Positions 12,345 to 23,700 of a stretch of 64,000 nt of DNA are shown piece by piece. The stretch's first letter is position 1. Each line of letters starts with the position of its first letter. This DNA is from Chrysaora quinquecirrha (lineage: Eukaryota; Cnidaria; Scyphozoa; Semaeostomeae; Pelagiidae): contig JACTAT010000035.1 in NCBI GenBank assembly GCA_014526335.1, forward strand, positions 1,713,452-1,777,451. The letters are read 5' to 3'. The notes below the pieces were generated by a model, which was not told the DNA's origin, did not search any database, and saw only the letters and a list, made by a program, of their open reading frames with translations. The translations under genes and the position numbers were made by a program.

Positions 12345-13150
12345 AACTGCGCGATCTACCTGCCCAAGTTGACATTAATAATTCAGAGGCTTCAACAGTT
12401 TACAGGAAATCATGGTGGAAAAAGCAGTCTATTAGAAAGTGACTAGCTGACCTCGAGAGGTGGAGAATTTGTTCACCTCTCAGTTGGGTGCCTGTATTAG
12501 CCCATGTTACTCGCAAATTACTCAGAGGCTTCAATAAGAGACTGTAAAAATCCGCAAAGATGAAGCGGAGAAGGGAAGAAAAGTCTATTAGGAAGTGACT
12601 AGCTGACGTCGAGAACTAGAGATTCGGTTGACCTCTCAGTTGGGTGCCCGTATTAGCCCATGTTGCTCACCAATTACTTAGAGGCTTCAATAAGAGACTG
12701 TAAAAATCCGGAAAGATGAAGCGGAGAAGGGAAGAAAAGTCTATTAGGAAGTGACCTGCTGACGTTGAGGGCTAGAGATTCGGTTGACCTCTCAGCTGGG
12801 TGTCCGTATTAGCCCATGTTGCTCATAAATTTGGCAGATGCTTCAATAAGAGGCTGTAAAAATCCGGAAAGATGAAGCGGAGAAGGGGAAAAAGTCTGTT
12901 AGAACGTGACTCGCTGACATCAAGAGGAAGAGATTCGGTTAACCTCTCAGCTTGGTGTCCGTATTAGCCCATGTTACTCTTAAATTTGGCAGATGCTTCA
13001 ATAAGAGGCTGTAAAAATCCGGAAAGATGAAGCGGAGAAGGGAAGAAAAGTCTGTTAGAACGTGACTCGCTGACATCAAGAGGTAGAGATTCGGTTAACC
13101 TCTCAGCTGGGTGTCCGTATTAGCCCATGTATGTTACTCTTAAATTATGC
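12345..13150 (+). repeat. 156-bp minisatellite, about 5 copies
   Basis: The marker AGTCTATTAG / AGTCTGTTAG occurs at 12426, 12582, 12738, 12893 and 13049, giving spacings of 156, 156, 155 and 156. Each unit carries ACCTCTCAG..GGGTG, TATTAGCCCATGTT and GATGAAGCGGAGAAGG. The first copy is the most diverged; the last two are nearly identical. Confidence 0.93.
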
Positions 13151-14062
13151 AGAGACCTCAATAGTTTGAAGAAATATTTTCATTCTGTTCTGTTTTTCGT
13201 CAGCAATGAGCGCTAAAGTTTGAAAGAGTGAATAGCCGTTATCTAGGGGCTGGGTGTCTGATGACCTCTAAGAATGGTGCCCAAATCTGCCTAAATTTTC
13301 CATTAATTGGCCTACAGTTTTGAAAAAAGCGTATTGTATATTATGTTCGTTCCGTGCATTGCATTGACTTCCGTACATTGGCTTCCGTCAGAAATGAGCA
13401 TGTGACGTTTGCGAGAGAGCGACTGTGGTTGTCCGTTGACTTATCAAATGGGTGTCTGTCTACACACGTTTCCAATTAACTATCCGAAGCCCCCAGAAGT
13501 CTGGAAAAGAGCGTGTCACATGTAGCCACAGGTTAAGGCAAAAGACCCTACTTGCTTGTTTGCTGCATGACGGGCTTTGTCTTTACCTACTCTACTGATC
13601 TTAAGAAAGAGCGAGCTATCCAGACATGATTTTGTTGGGTTAATTATGTATCTTAAGACGCTGATTTGTATTTCAACTGCTTTTGGTAAATCTCATGTGC
13701 TTAAGATTTGTTTAATTAGTAGAAATGAACCATCGTGAATCACTTTGTGCAAATTGGTTTTGCCTTCATAAGCTATACGCTTACATCTCCAAACTTTTCC
13801 TAACGAGATTTATATGTAAAGTATTCAAAAGATCAAAAAAGTAAAAGTTCATATTTTATTTATTAATCTCCCAAAAGGTGTTTTTTTAGACAACTTTTCG
13901 TTACTAAAGGTCAACACGATGACGTATTTTTCCTCGAACTTGATTATAAAAATTTGTGATCATGTTCACAACAACTGTTGGTCTTGTAGACGTTCACTTA
14001 ATTTCCAATAAGCAGCTGGACTTTGGTTGCTTAAAAGTTGCTTAACGTTTCTTTGCACCTAA
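13151..14062. other. Intergenic, no gene seen
   Basis: The first 350 bp hold fragments resembling the flanking minisatellite unit (GTGTCTG, CCAATTAAC). A short TAAGCA-type repeat scrap (GGTTGCTTAAAAGTTGCTTA) lies near 14027. No gene motif. Confidence 0.4.
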
Positions 14063-14070
14063 ACACCACT

Positions 14071-15652
14071 CAGGGCCGTAGCTACGGGGGGGTGTGGGGG
14101 GGTGTGACACCCCCCCAGGCAAGTTGTCCGTCGGCAAATTTGAGAAGAACGGAATTTTTCGGCAAAAATAACTAAGGGCGAGAAATGTTGCAAATCAAAA
14201 GAAACAAAAAGAGTCGGCAAATGTCGGGAAAGCGTTCAGCGGGCGTTCAGCACATAGCTTGCCGACGAATGCTAGCATCCACTTTCCACAGCTGCCGACA
14301 TTTTAGGTATCAATAACAGTTAGGGGGTTGCTAACTGCGAGCAAATGCCGAGAGAAAGTGCTTCCTTACCAGCTAATCGTATCTGTACATGCCAGTTTGA
14401 CAGCCATAACAGATACCTGCGCGCAGCAGCGAACAGGATGGAGATACAATGCACGGGGTCACCAAGACTGCCTATGTCTAGAATTAGAGGTTTAGTCCTA
14501 TTTCAAACTGTAAAGCGTTCTAGAGTGCATTATCAAACTAGTCTCAAATTATACAGTGTATACAAGAATCAACTGGCAAGTGACTGCCATGTTGTTGTTC
14601 AACAGCTGAAAAGGTTGTGTTTCACGGCATTTTAGAGTTCAAATTTTCAAAATTTTCCGGGGGAGCATGCCCCCGGACCCCTCTTGCATGTGTGTCCCCA
14701 GGTGCGTCTGGCCCGGAAGGCAAAGTGGCGATCGCCAGCCGGGCCCTCTAATAGTTGAACGTTACAGAAAAATTACGGGCCCTTTCCTTGAAAGTTTGAG
14801 AAGATAATTTACATGCACCGAATTATTGCAGTCATGAGTAGGGCCCCACAATGACCGATATCTACAGTTTTCGTGAGCCAATTCAAAAGCGGATGGATAT
14901 TGAAATCTTTTCGTGCCGTGCTTTTTGCGACAGCTGCGACCATACGCAAAATCATTCTCCTTATCACAGTGAACAAGATGGTTGAATCTTCACCAGAGCA
15001 AAGCCGATCATTATACATACTCTAATGTTTCTACAGTTTTATTTTGAAATTCTAAGGTTTTTCCTTCTCTTTTTCGAGGGTTTACTATTCTTTCATTCCA
15101 ATGATGAGGTGCTCAAATTGCTAGAATAGCCGTTTTAGAGGGTCTAGCAACCAAAATTTTCTTCGTCGCCCAACCATGGTGGGCGGCAGATTTAGTCTTC
15201 CCACTTGAAGTTTATAGATATTGAAATTCGAAAAAGCGAAAAAGTGCAAAAGTATGTTTCTCAAATTGAAATGCAAGCATAGGTCCCCTTCAGCACATCT
15301 ATCAATCAAGAACTAATATCGACTGAGCGTATTTAAGATGAATTCTTTATTAGTGGGTGTGGTTCAGAAACTTTATTTGTCACACCCTGAACCGGGCCCT
15401 TTTGATTTGGTAGCCACCCTGCAATTGTGGTGCCAGACCGCCCCTGTGTGTCCCCCATTTCTATATGATGTTTTACGATTCAAGCATAATATTCCTGACC
15501 TGACTGTTGTGTGCAAAGCATGGGAAACAAAAACAAATTCGCCAAGGAAAGAGCAACAGCCAAGCCACACCCATATCTAAAGGTCACGCCCATTTTGTCG
15601 GCAGAAAGGTTAGCTACACCCCCCCAGTCATTGAGTCCTAGCGACGGCCCTG
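14071..15652. mobile_element. 1.58-kb non-autonomous hAT element with perfect 8-bp target-site duplication
   Basis: Left terminus CAGGGCCGTAGCTACGGG, right terminus CCTAGCGACGGCCCTG (inverse CAGGGCCGTCGCTAGG). The 8-bp ACACCACT lies directly outside both ends (14063-14070 and 15653-15660), as expected for hAT transposition. Interior segments rich in G or C runs (14088-14118 and 14655-14700) recall hAT subterminal regions. No transposase motif is present and open frames are at most 96 codons, so it depended on a partner for mobility. Confidence 0.9.
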
Positions 15653-15846
15653 ACACCACTCCTTACTTTGTGGGGTCAAAATCACCAACTGTTAGGCTTA
15701 CAACACAAGACGTTTGGGAGAAAGCAAGACAGTAACCAAAGACAGCAAACTCGTTACCTTAAGGCTGTTATATCTTTTCACATCAGAAAAGTATTTCGAA
15801 TTCATTTTTTGATTTCCATCGTATTTTACTTTGCACCTATGACAGA

Positions 15847-16183
15847 CCTTTTTTTAATAAGCAACCGCTCAATAAGCAACTAGAGCTGAACTGACCTGTA
15901 AGCAACTTAGAAGTCAAACAACCAAGCTTACACGCTTTCTTGTTGTTAGGAAATTGTTTGTTTTGCATCTTGAGGTTCTTTAGCTAACGTTTTTCCACTT
16001 ACTGTCTCCCAAAAGTCATGTTGTAGGCCTAACAGTTGACGATTCTGACCCGCAAGGTCAGGGGTAGTTGTTAGGTAAAAAAGGTTGAGCAACTTTTAAG
16101 CAACTTTGAGGGCTGAAATGTCTAAAATTTTAAGCAACTTTGAGGGCTGGACGAAAGTCAAGTTGCTTATTAAAAAAAAGTGT
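15847..16183. mobile_element. Diverged ATAAGCAAC-family MITE
   Basis: Left end CCTTTTTTTAATAAGCAACC and right end AGTTGCTTATTAAAAAAAAG are inverted copies. Internal GCAACTTTGAGGGCTG occurs twice near 16090-16150. The flanking duplication is not clear, so boundaries are approximate. Confidence 0.65.
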
Positions 16184-17798
16184 AATCGTATAATCGTATA
16201 GCCCATGATAATCGTAAATTTTGTCGATTTACATTACAATATCGATATATGCAAGACTAAGATAGTAGAACTTGCACCTGGATTAAATTTTAAATGCTTA
16301 TAAGTTAGTATCGAAAGAACTATGTCTTGATCCTGGAAAGTCCATAATCGTAGCCGTTCGTTAATGGGTGTGTTATAATTAGAGCGCCTAGAATGTTGAA
16401 GGACTAACGGTGACTCTTTGGACGTGCAAATGCTTTAGCATGCTGCAATGAACACTTGATTGTCATGACAGAAAGATTTCCATATCTTTTTATGTTTGAA
16501 GAATGAAAACATGATTTAGGGGTTTTCGGCAAACCGGAAGAAATATACCTACCTAGATAGATAGATAGGAATCAGGAATGTTGTAACAATAAGATCGGAA
16601 TTTCTATTCTCTGTGCACACAATTTAAACAATCATTGAGTTGATTAATTATTTTAATTGCAATTCAAATGCATACAATCAAAACAATCGAAGAGGTTGTT
16701 CCGAGTCTTCGAAATTTGGCATCAGTTTGAACAACAAACTCATTAGGAAACCATTAGCCAGCATGCGTTAAAATCTGGAACAAACAGAAAAGCTGGGAAC
16801 TCGTGGAATGAGTGGGAATAAACGGAACTGAATGGAACCATTGTAGGCATGCTGAAACAAAGTGGGAATAACTTGGAATCGGAGGGAACAAAAGGGACAA
16901 AGTAGAAATCGGTGGGAATAAATGAGAACGAGAGGTGACAAGGTGGAACAAACAGGGAATCACTGAAGAAGATGGAGGAACAACTCAGAAAAAAGGAAAT
17001 TACCGCAAACAAGCCAGAGCAAATTGAAACTAAATGGGGATCATTGGCCATTGCGGGGGAAAGCAGGAACAAAGCCTGAAACAGCTAGAATCACAGGGAA
17101 CAATTGTGGAGATTTATCCACACTGCAAGCTGCAATGTTTAGGCTTATCTCAGGCTGATCTTAGCTGATCTCATTCTTCAAACATGGCTAATGGGTACCT
17201 TTAATTTATCAAACAACTGATAAGCGACATTCGTGTGCCCGTTGATGGTTGTTTATAAAAATGTGAGATAGATTCCAAACGACAGATTGTTTATCAATTC
17301 CAGACAACAGTTTACTTATGTTAACGAATCTGATCCTGAGATGGTACTTGGGAGGTTCTTATTGATAAGTTAATTTTGGCAATTTTGTCAAAATCCGTGT
17401 GTTTTTATTCGGGTTTCAATGTTTTTTCTTATCTTTACTGCAGCAACGTAACAGAAAAAGTCATTGTGCTGATATGATATATCTTGATGGCTTGCTCGTT
17501 ATTTGAAATGAATGTTAAATTGACGTTGCATATATCAATGACATTCATGAAGATAGTCTTGAATTGTAAGCAAAGCGACAGTGCAAGGCGTGTTTCTTAC
17601 CACGTTCTCTATGTGGCAGGTGTCAACGAAAAAATCGGCTGAAAATCGCTATTCTTATAATGCTCTATATAGCCGAGGTCTTCTACTGAAGAAAGTGGCG
17701 AAAGTCATAGCATCACTGGTTTCATTAATTTGCCCAGTAGCAAATTAGGACTTCGCGTCATTTGGTATTGTCAGCGATTATTAAAGACTATCGCAGCG
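16184..17798. other. 5' flank of the guanylate cyclase gene, with a GGGAA-rich block at 16770-17110
   Basis: No gene before the ATG at 17799. From about 16770 to 17110 the plus strand carries about 25 spaced GGAA/GGGAA cores (TGGGAATAA, GGAACAAA, GTGGAATG), strongly purine-biased. The complementary strand reads as Ser/Phe/Pro-rich open frames that are an artefact of this bias. Whether it is a degenerate satellite or a cluster of ETS/Rel-type sites cannot be told. A TATAA-like promoter is not evident. Confidence 0.5.
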
Positions 17799-20700
17799 AT
17801 GTATGGCCTTCTACTAGAGAGTGTACGCTTCCATATAAAGCAAAGCTATGGAGAAAAGACTTGGGAGTCATTATGCAGATACTGTGAACTTACTAACTCT
17901 GTGTTCTCTTCACGTGAACTCTACAATGACAATTTAATGCCGAAACTGGCTGAAGCTTGCTCGGCTTTGCTACCTTGCGGGCAACCGACATCAGCATACA
18001 TGGAATACTTTGGGAAATGTTTTGTCGAGTTCACAGGGAATTATGGCTACTCTAAGGTGCTAAAAGTCTACAGTAGAAACTTCCGTGATCTATTGGACAG
18101 CATTGATAGCTTGCATGAGCATCTTCGTTTTGGCTTTCCAAAGCTGCAATCGCCGTCTTTCGAATGTAAGGAAGAATCTAGCAATGGCCTGACTTTGCAT
18201 TACAGATCGCGAAGATATGGCTTCAAGAATTATGTCATCGGCCAAGTGAAGGACTTAGCAATGAGATACTTTAATTTGAACATAAATGTGGAAATATTAA
18301 AGGAGGAAAATCTAGTAAAACATGGATCTAAAAAGTACCACGTAGTGTACAGGATAATTTTTGATAATTCTTCTTTCATGCCAGTTTTCATGAGAGGAAG
18401 TTCCTTGGACATAAAAGAGCAGTACCAATAGATTTGATATTCAGAATTTCACCGTTCAGTTTTCTGATTGATAAAGACTTGAAGATCTTCAGGGCTGCTA
18501 AAGATTTGAATCAGTATTTTGGCGAGAACATGGCGGGAAAATATCTTCAAGATGTTTTTATTGTACGAAGACCTCCAACAGATCTTACATGGGATGAGGT
18601 ATGACTGATTTTCTTTTGTATTTTTTTCTCGACTTTACTTTTGCACGCTTGTACTTCGAAGTTATATAACAGTATATAACAGTACTCTTTCCGTCATTTT
18701 CGACTTATTTGTTCGGCTTTTTTAAATTTCATAGCAAGGCAGGGCGTTTTGCCAGCTTACATACAGCTAAAACAATGCTTTTTTCTATGAAGTAGCTTTT
18801 GCCAAAACAGTAGACTCGTATTTCATATAAACATATAGACTCGTATTTCATATAAACAGTCTATGTCTTTGAAAACTCATTTCTATGCTCATAGATTCTC
18901 GATTACTAATCTCCTTATATGCAAATTAGGTCGCCGTCTTGTTATGACCCATGTTCGATTTCATGGCTTTTTTCCAGGGCCACCTTGAAGTGCGCTTCTT
19001 TTTTGTTCGAACTCCATCCTGCCTGGTCGGCGCAGTATCCATTTTTCCAAATCTTTTCGTCTTTTAAGTTGGTTGAAATCAGTTGTCTGTAACTTGCGGC
19101 CAGCACTTCGCATTTTGACGTCGGAATGGACAGCTTCTTAGGCCCTGGCCAAACGATCAAACTTTGTTGGTCCAACATTTGAAATTTGCTTGCCAAGCAA
19201 AATGTTTGACCGTTTGGTCACGTCCAACAACATTGCTCGTCCAACATACTTTGCTTGCGTGAAGCAAAATATGTTTTTGAATTTTTTCAAAAACATCACG
19301 CCACAAATTTTGCTTGCTTTTGCTTGTCATTAAGCAATGTTTGATCGTTTGGCCGCCTTTCCAGCACTGCTTTTCAAACTTTTCTTTTATTTTGAAAAAC
19401 TGCAACAAATTGCAACATTTTGGTTCCTAGCAACACTTCTTAACAACAATACGTTCGTGCTTGCGCATTAGCAAAGGCTTCTTTGTTTCAAAATGTTTGA
19501 CGACAACATTTTTGGACTTGGCCAAACGATGAAACATTTGTTGTTAAGCAAATTTAAAATGTTGGGCCAAAATTTTTGATCGTTTGGCAAGGGCTTTAAT
19601 TGTTGCATTGGCGATGTACCGCATTGCCGGGCTAGAAATATGGCACACATGTGACTCCCGCACAACGTAAAACTAAGCCTAACTCCCTGGTCAAACGATC
19701 AAACACTATTTGTCAAACATATGATTTTGCTTGTCAAGAAATGTTTGAGCGTTTGGCCACGTCACGAACTCTTAACGAGCAAAAATAATCTAAACTTGTT
19801 TCACGAAAACAGTTTGCATCACGCAAGCAAAAAATGTTTGACGAGCTTTGCGGCGTTGTCAAAAGATCAAACATTTTGCTTGCTGATCCTTTGATCAGGG
19901 CCTAAGGTCTAGATCGGACAATTTAGCAGAGCCGCTGCCTGTCAGAAAAGTTAAGCCCTGGCCAAACGATCAAACATCGTTTGTCAAACATTTGAAACTT
20001 GCTTGTCAATAAAAATGTTTGGCCGTTTGGCCATGTTGCAAAACATTGCAAAACGGTCAAACAATGCTTGTAAAGCAATTCTCAAATGTTTGACAAGCGG
20101 TGTTTGATCGTTTGGCCAGGGCCTAACACAGCAGTGGATCCGTTCTTATTGGATGTTTGAATCAATCGGTTATACTTGGGCTATACTTTGCGGTGCCACA
20201 CAGCAGTGATTCGACGCTCGCACGACACGGGTCCAGACGTCGAGGAACAACCCTGTCAGCGACGCGTGAAGGGTTTTCTTTCCTGTATAAGCCCACAATT
20301 TGCAATGCAGAGTGCTCAACATCTTGACCGGAGCCTTGAACCATACCATGATGAAGAGAAACGAGGTACGGCTCGACGTGTGACTCGATGACAGTCGACG
20401 GTGCCATGCTGTTAAATTGCTGGCATATCGCGACTCTGCAACGAAGTCTAGGCTAGGCCTAGGAAACTTTGAGAGACCTTGACTTAGAGCAGATCGAGTG
20501 CTTAAGGTGCTTAATAATGTACGCCTTAATCTGATTTTCCTGTGTTTGTTTTAGTTTGTTTGTCTCATTTTTTCATGTTTATCCTGTTTGCAGCTGATTT
20601 ATCACGAAAGAATAATTTTCGAGCTTATTGCGAAGCAGGCCTGCAACGTGAGTCTATTCACAAATACGGACCAAGTGAGGATAACAGATATTCTTGAAGA

Positions 20701-23700
20701 AGACACTGAGTTTTTAAAGCGAATCATGGCGAGAAGGAATCGATCTAGTCGATTACAATCGAAATCAAAAAAAGGAAGATCAGCTACAGTCGCCAATGGT
20801 GTCGTAGAAAGTCCTACATATGCTTCTAAGAATAAGCAGCAGTTTTTTATGAGCCACGAAGAATGTATGCCAATAAATGAGGATGAGAGTAGTGACGTTG
20901 ATTGCTCTTTGCGTGTTGAAAGGAAAATTTGTGCTGGCAATGTTGATGAAAGTGCTGATTCTGGTCAGGATATTATCACAGCTACTGCCTGTAATGAATC
21001 TGGTTCATTGGCGTGTCCAGTGATGAATGAGCCATCTCTGAATACGTCTATACCATGCAGAGCATCTTCAGTGTCTAATTCAAATAGCCCTAACTGTACG
21101 AATGGGAATGCACGTTGTGGGCGCCACGTTGTCAGTGGCCAGAGCGACAACCTTAAGAAGAACAGGAGCGAAATTGACTATAGTAAATATGTAGAGGAAG
21201 TAGTATATCAAAACCCTAATCAGAATAACGCAGGGAACATCAAGCCTGCAAAAGAATCTATTGAAAAGGAGATCGTGCGGGAGACCTCAGCCCTTCATAG
21301 TTGCCACAATGGTGTAGCAGTCACTAAATGTCCGCATATCTCAAGTAAGATAGTTGAAGAAAGAGACGGTTTTCTTACTTTTGACAGCGCTAGCAGTGAG
21401 ATTCTGAAGCCCTTGCAGCCTCAAAAATACACAAATGATACAGATAGAGGTACCATACCTAATGGCAACGTTCGGCATTCGGAAGAGGTAATGGCAGAAG
21501 AGCAGAGAGCTGCTTCAAAGACAATTACAATGCTCAGAACCGTTAAAGATAAGTTACTTAAATCAAAGATAATTAGAAACTTTAGTGCCTCCTTTCAAAT
21601 TGCTGAGAAAGCAGATTCAAGAACTCACGTAAATGAAGAAATCAATGTGAGTGAGAAGATCAACGAAGATAATGGTTTAAAGGACAACACGAGGAGTAAT
21701 GACATGGTTGATGGAGACAGGAGTTTGTGCAACGAGAAGTTAAAGAAGTCTCTAGTTGGTGAAGACATTGGTTTGTGCCAAGAGAAGCTGAGTAAATCTC
21801 GCACTTGCTCCATATCACGATCTTCGGAATCTTTGCAGAAAATTGAATCGTCTGAGAGCAAGAAACATTTTGAGGAGGAAGCACAGACGGGGTTTCATTC
21901 ATTTCCTGGAGTAAGGAAGAAATTGCCCTCTACAATAGAGAACGATCTACAGCAACATGGAAAAAAGCACGAATATAAACCTTGGAGATCTAAAATGAAA
22001 AAGTGGTTAGAGAGGCAGCAGTACAAGCCATTGCACTTGAGAGGACAAATGAAACACATCAAAGAGTGGAATATGGTTCTATTCATCGGAACACCTTTGT
22101 AAGTAGGCATTTTGCTCATCCTTTACTTTTAGACCCCAGTTTTTGCATTCATCATTCTAGCATGGATGCTGGCTTACAAGAACGTGCATAAAGAATAAAG
22201 TGCATAGTTCCAGAGATCTTCTTCATTGGTTTAGGTGTAATAGAACTCAATAGTACTCAATACTTATACTCAATACTTTCAGTAAGGCTAATATGCAGTT
22301 CGAGCAATAAGATTAGGCTATGTGTCAGTTGTTACTCAGAGTTTCACCCTCCATACGATATTTAAACAATATAGATAGATAATGATAATATTTGAGAAAT
22401 CGAAGATGCACGGAGAACTGAGCATGATCAGTTCGGGCTTCTCGTTTCAATCTGTGTATTTGCTTTGTAAGTAGACCATCCTCTTCGACTTGGAGATGAT
22501 TTCTTTTCAATCTTAACATCCAACTTTGGGGCAAAGCTGAGGACCATTGCTTAGAAGACCGTTACTCTGATACCATCTACCGTATTGTTTCGATTGAAAG
22601 CCTTGGCTTACATTTATTTTTCTGCGCGTTTTCTTGCGGCTCATCTAGGATGGTCTATATACAAGAGCGGCTTACATTATTTCATCTAACTTGTCGAGCC
22701 GTAATAAAACTTTTATTTGAACCGCAAAGATCATAATAAGCCGTTTCCTATGCGTTTGAAATCTCGGATGTATTGAAGCCAGGTATTTGCATTCTTCATG
22801 GCACCATACCGTACTTTGGCTGATCTTTTCAAATTTAGAATCTCTGCCTTCAGTTACGGGCTTTGTGGGTGCGGCTTATAATCGAGGGTGGCTTACATTT
22901 TTTCTGAACATCATTCAAGGGCGGTAAAACTTTGGAAATGTGAAAACATGCTATATGCTATATGCTATATGTTGAATAATCCTCGCCTTTTCTCTTAACG
23001 TGTAAACACTAGTCCCAATAGTGTAATTCATTTATTATATTAATGACGTTGTTCTAGAATTGGTTCGGTGGACGACTTGCGAAGTTCAGGACTCTATCTC
23101 AGTGACCTAGGCATGCATGATGGCAGCGGGTTGCTCGCAATGCAGGGAACTCAGCGACTATCAGAGATCGAATTCGCTTGGGATCGGGTAAGTTCGTAGA
23201 CCGGAGGCATTTCTTTAGCCTTTAGGCTGGTTTTCATTTGGTTGCAGAGTGTCGCTAGTTCTCCCAGAGAATTGTGAAGTGAGAAGGCGACCCTTTGAAT
23301 GCTATATAAATACTTCAGTGACAACCAACGGCAGGCCAGCGACGCATTCCTTGATGTCCCGGCAACAGCAAGCGACAGTCCAGCGACAGCAAAAGACACT
23401 GGTGACCACTGGAACCCCAGGTGTCAAAGTCACATCAATAAGTTTAACTTAAAATTTCAAGTAACTGCAAAGAATTATCTTATCTCGTCAACCTGACTTT
23501 TACAAAACTGAGCTTAGAAGCGGAATTTTCAACTATAACAAGCAAACAAGTCACCCTGGTCGTGCAGTACAGTTGAAGATGTTCAGTACAGTAGAAGGAT
23601 ATCATTACAACAGTGGAGGGATATTATCATTACGATGGACGATGTTCAGTACTTACTGTACTTTTCTGATGTTATCCCTCCACTTTACTGATGATATCTA

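Noticed and set aside
14345..14635. 96-codon open frame inside the hAT-like element
   Set aside because: No transposase motif and no codon pattern; probably chance.
16743..17072. Minus-strand Ser/Phe/Pro-rich open frames that look like a secreted protein
   Set aside because: The composition follows from the purine-rich GGGAA block; two frames give similar proteins.
19157..19665. Minus-strand open frames of 65-84 codons
   Set aside because: They lie within inverted MITE sequence and have no independent coding signature.
22555..22935. ACCGTATTGTTTCGATTGAAAG and GGCTTATAATCGAGGGTGG as a transposon
   Set aside because: The words recall a widespread repeat, but I could not define termini or a target-site duplication.
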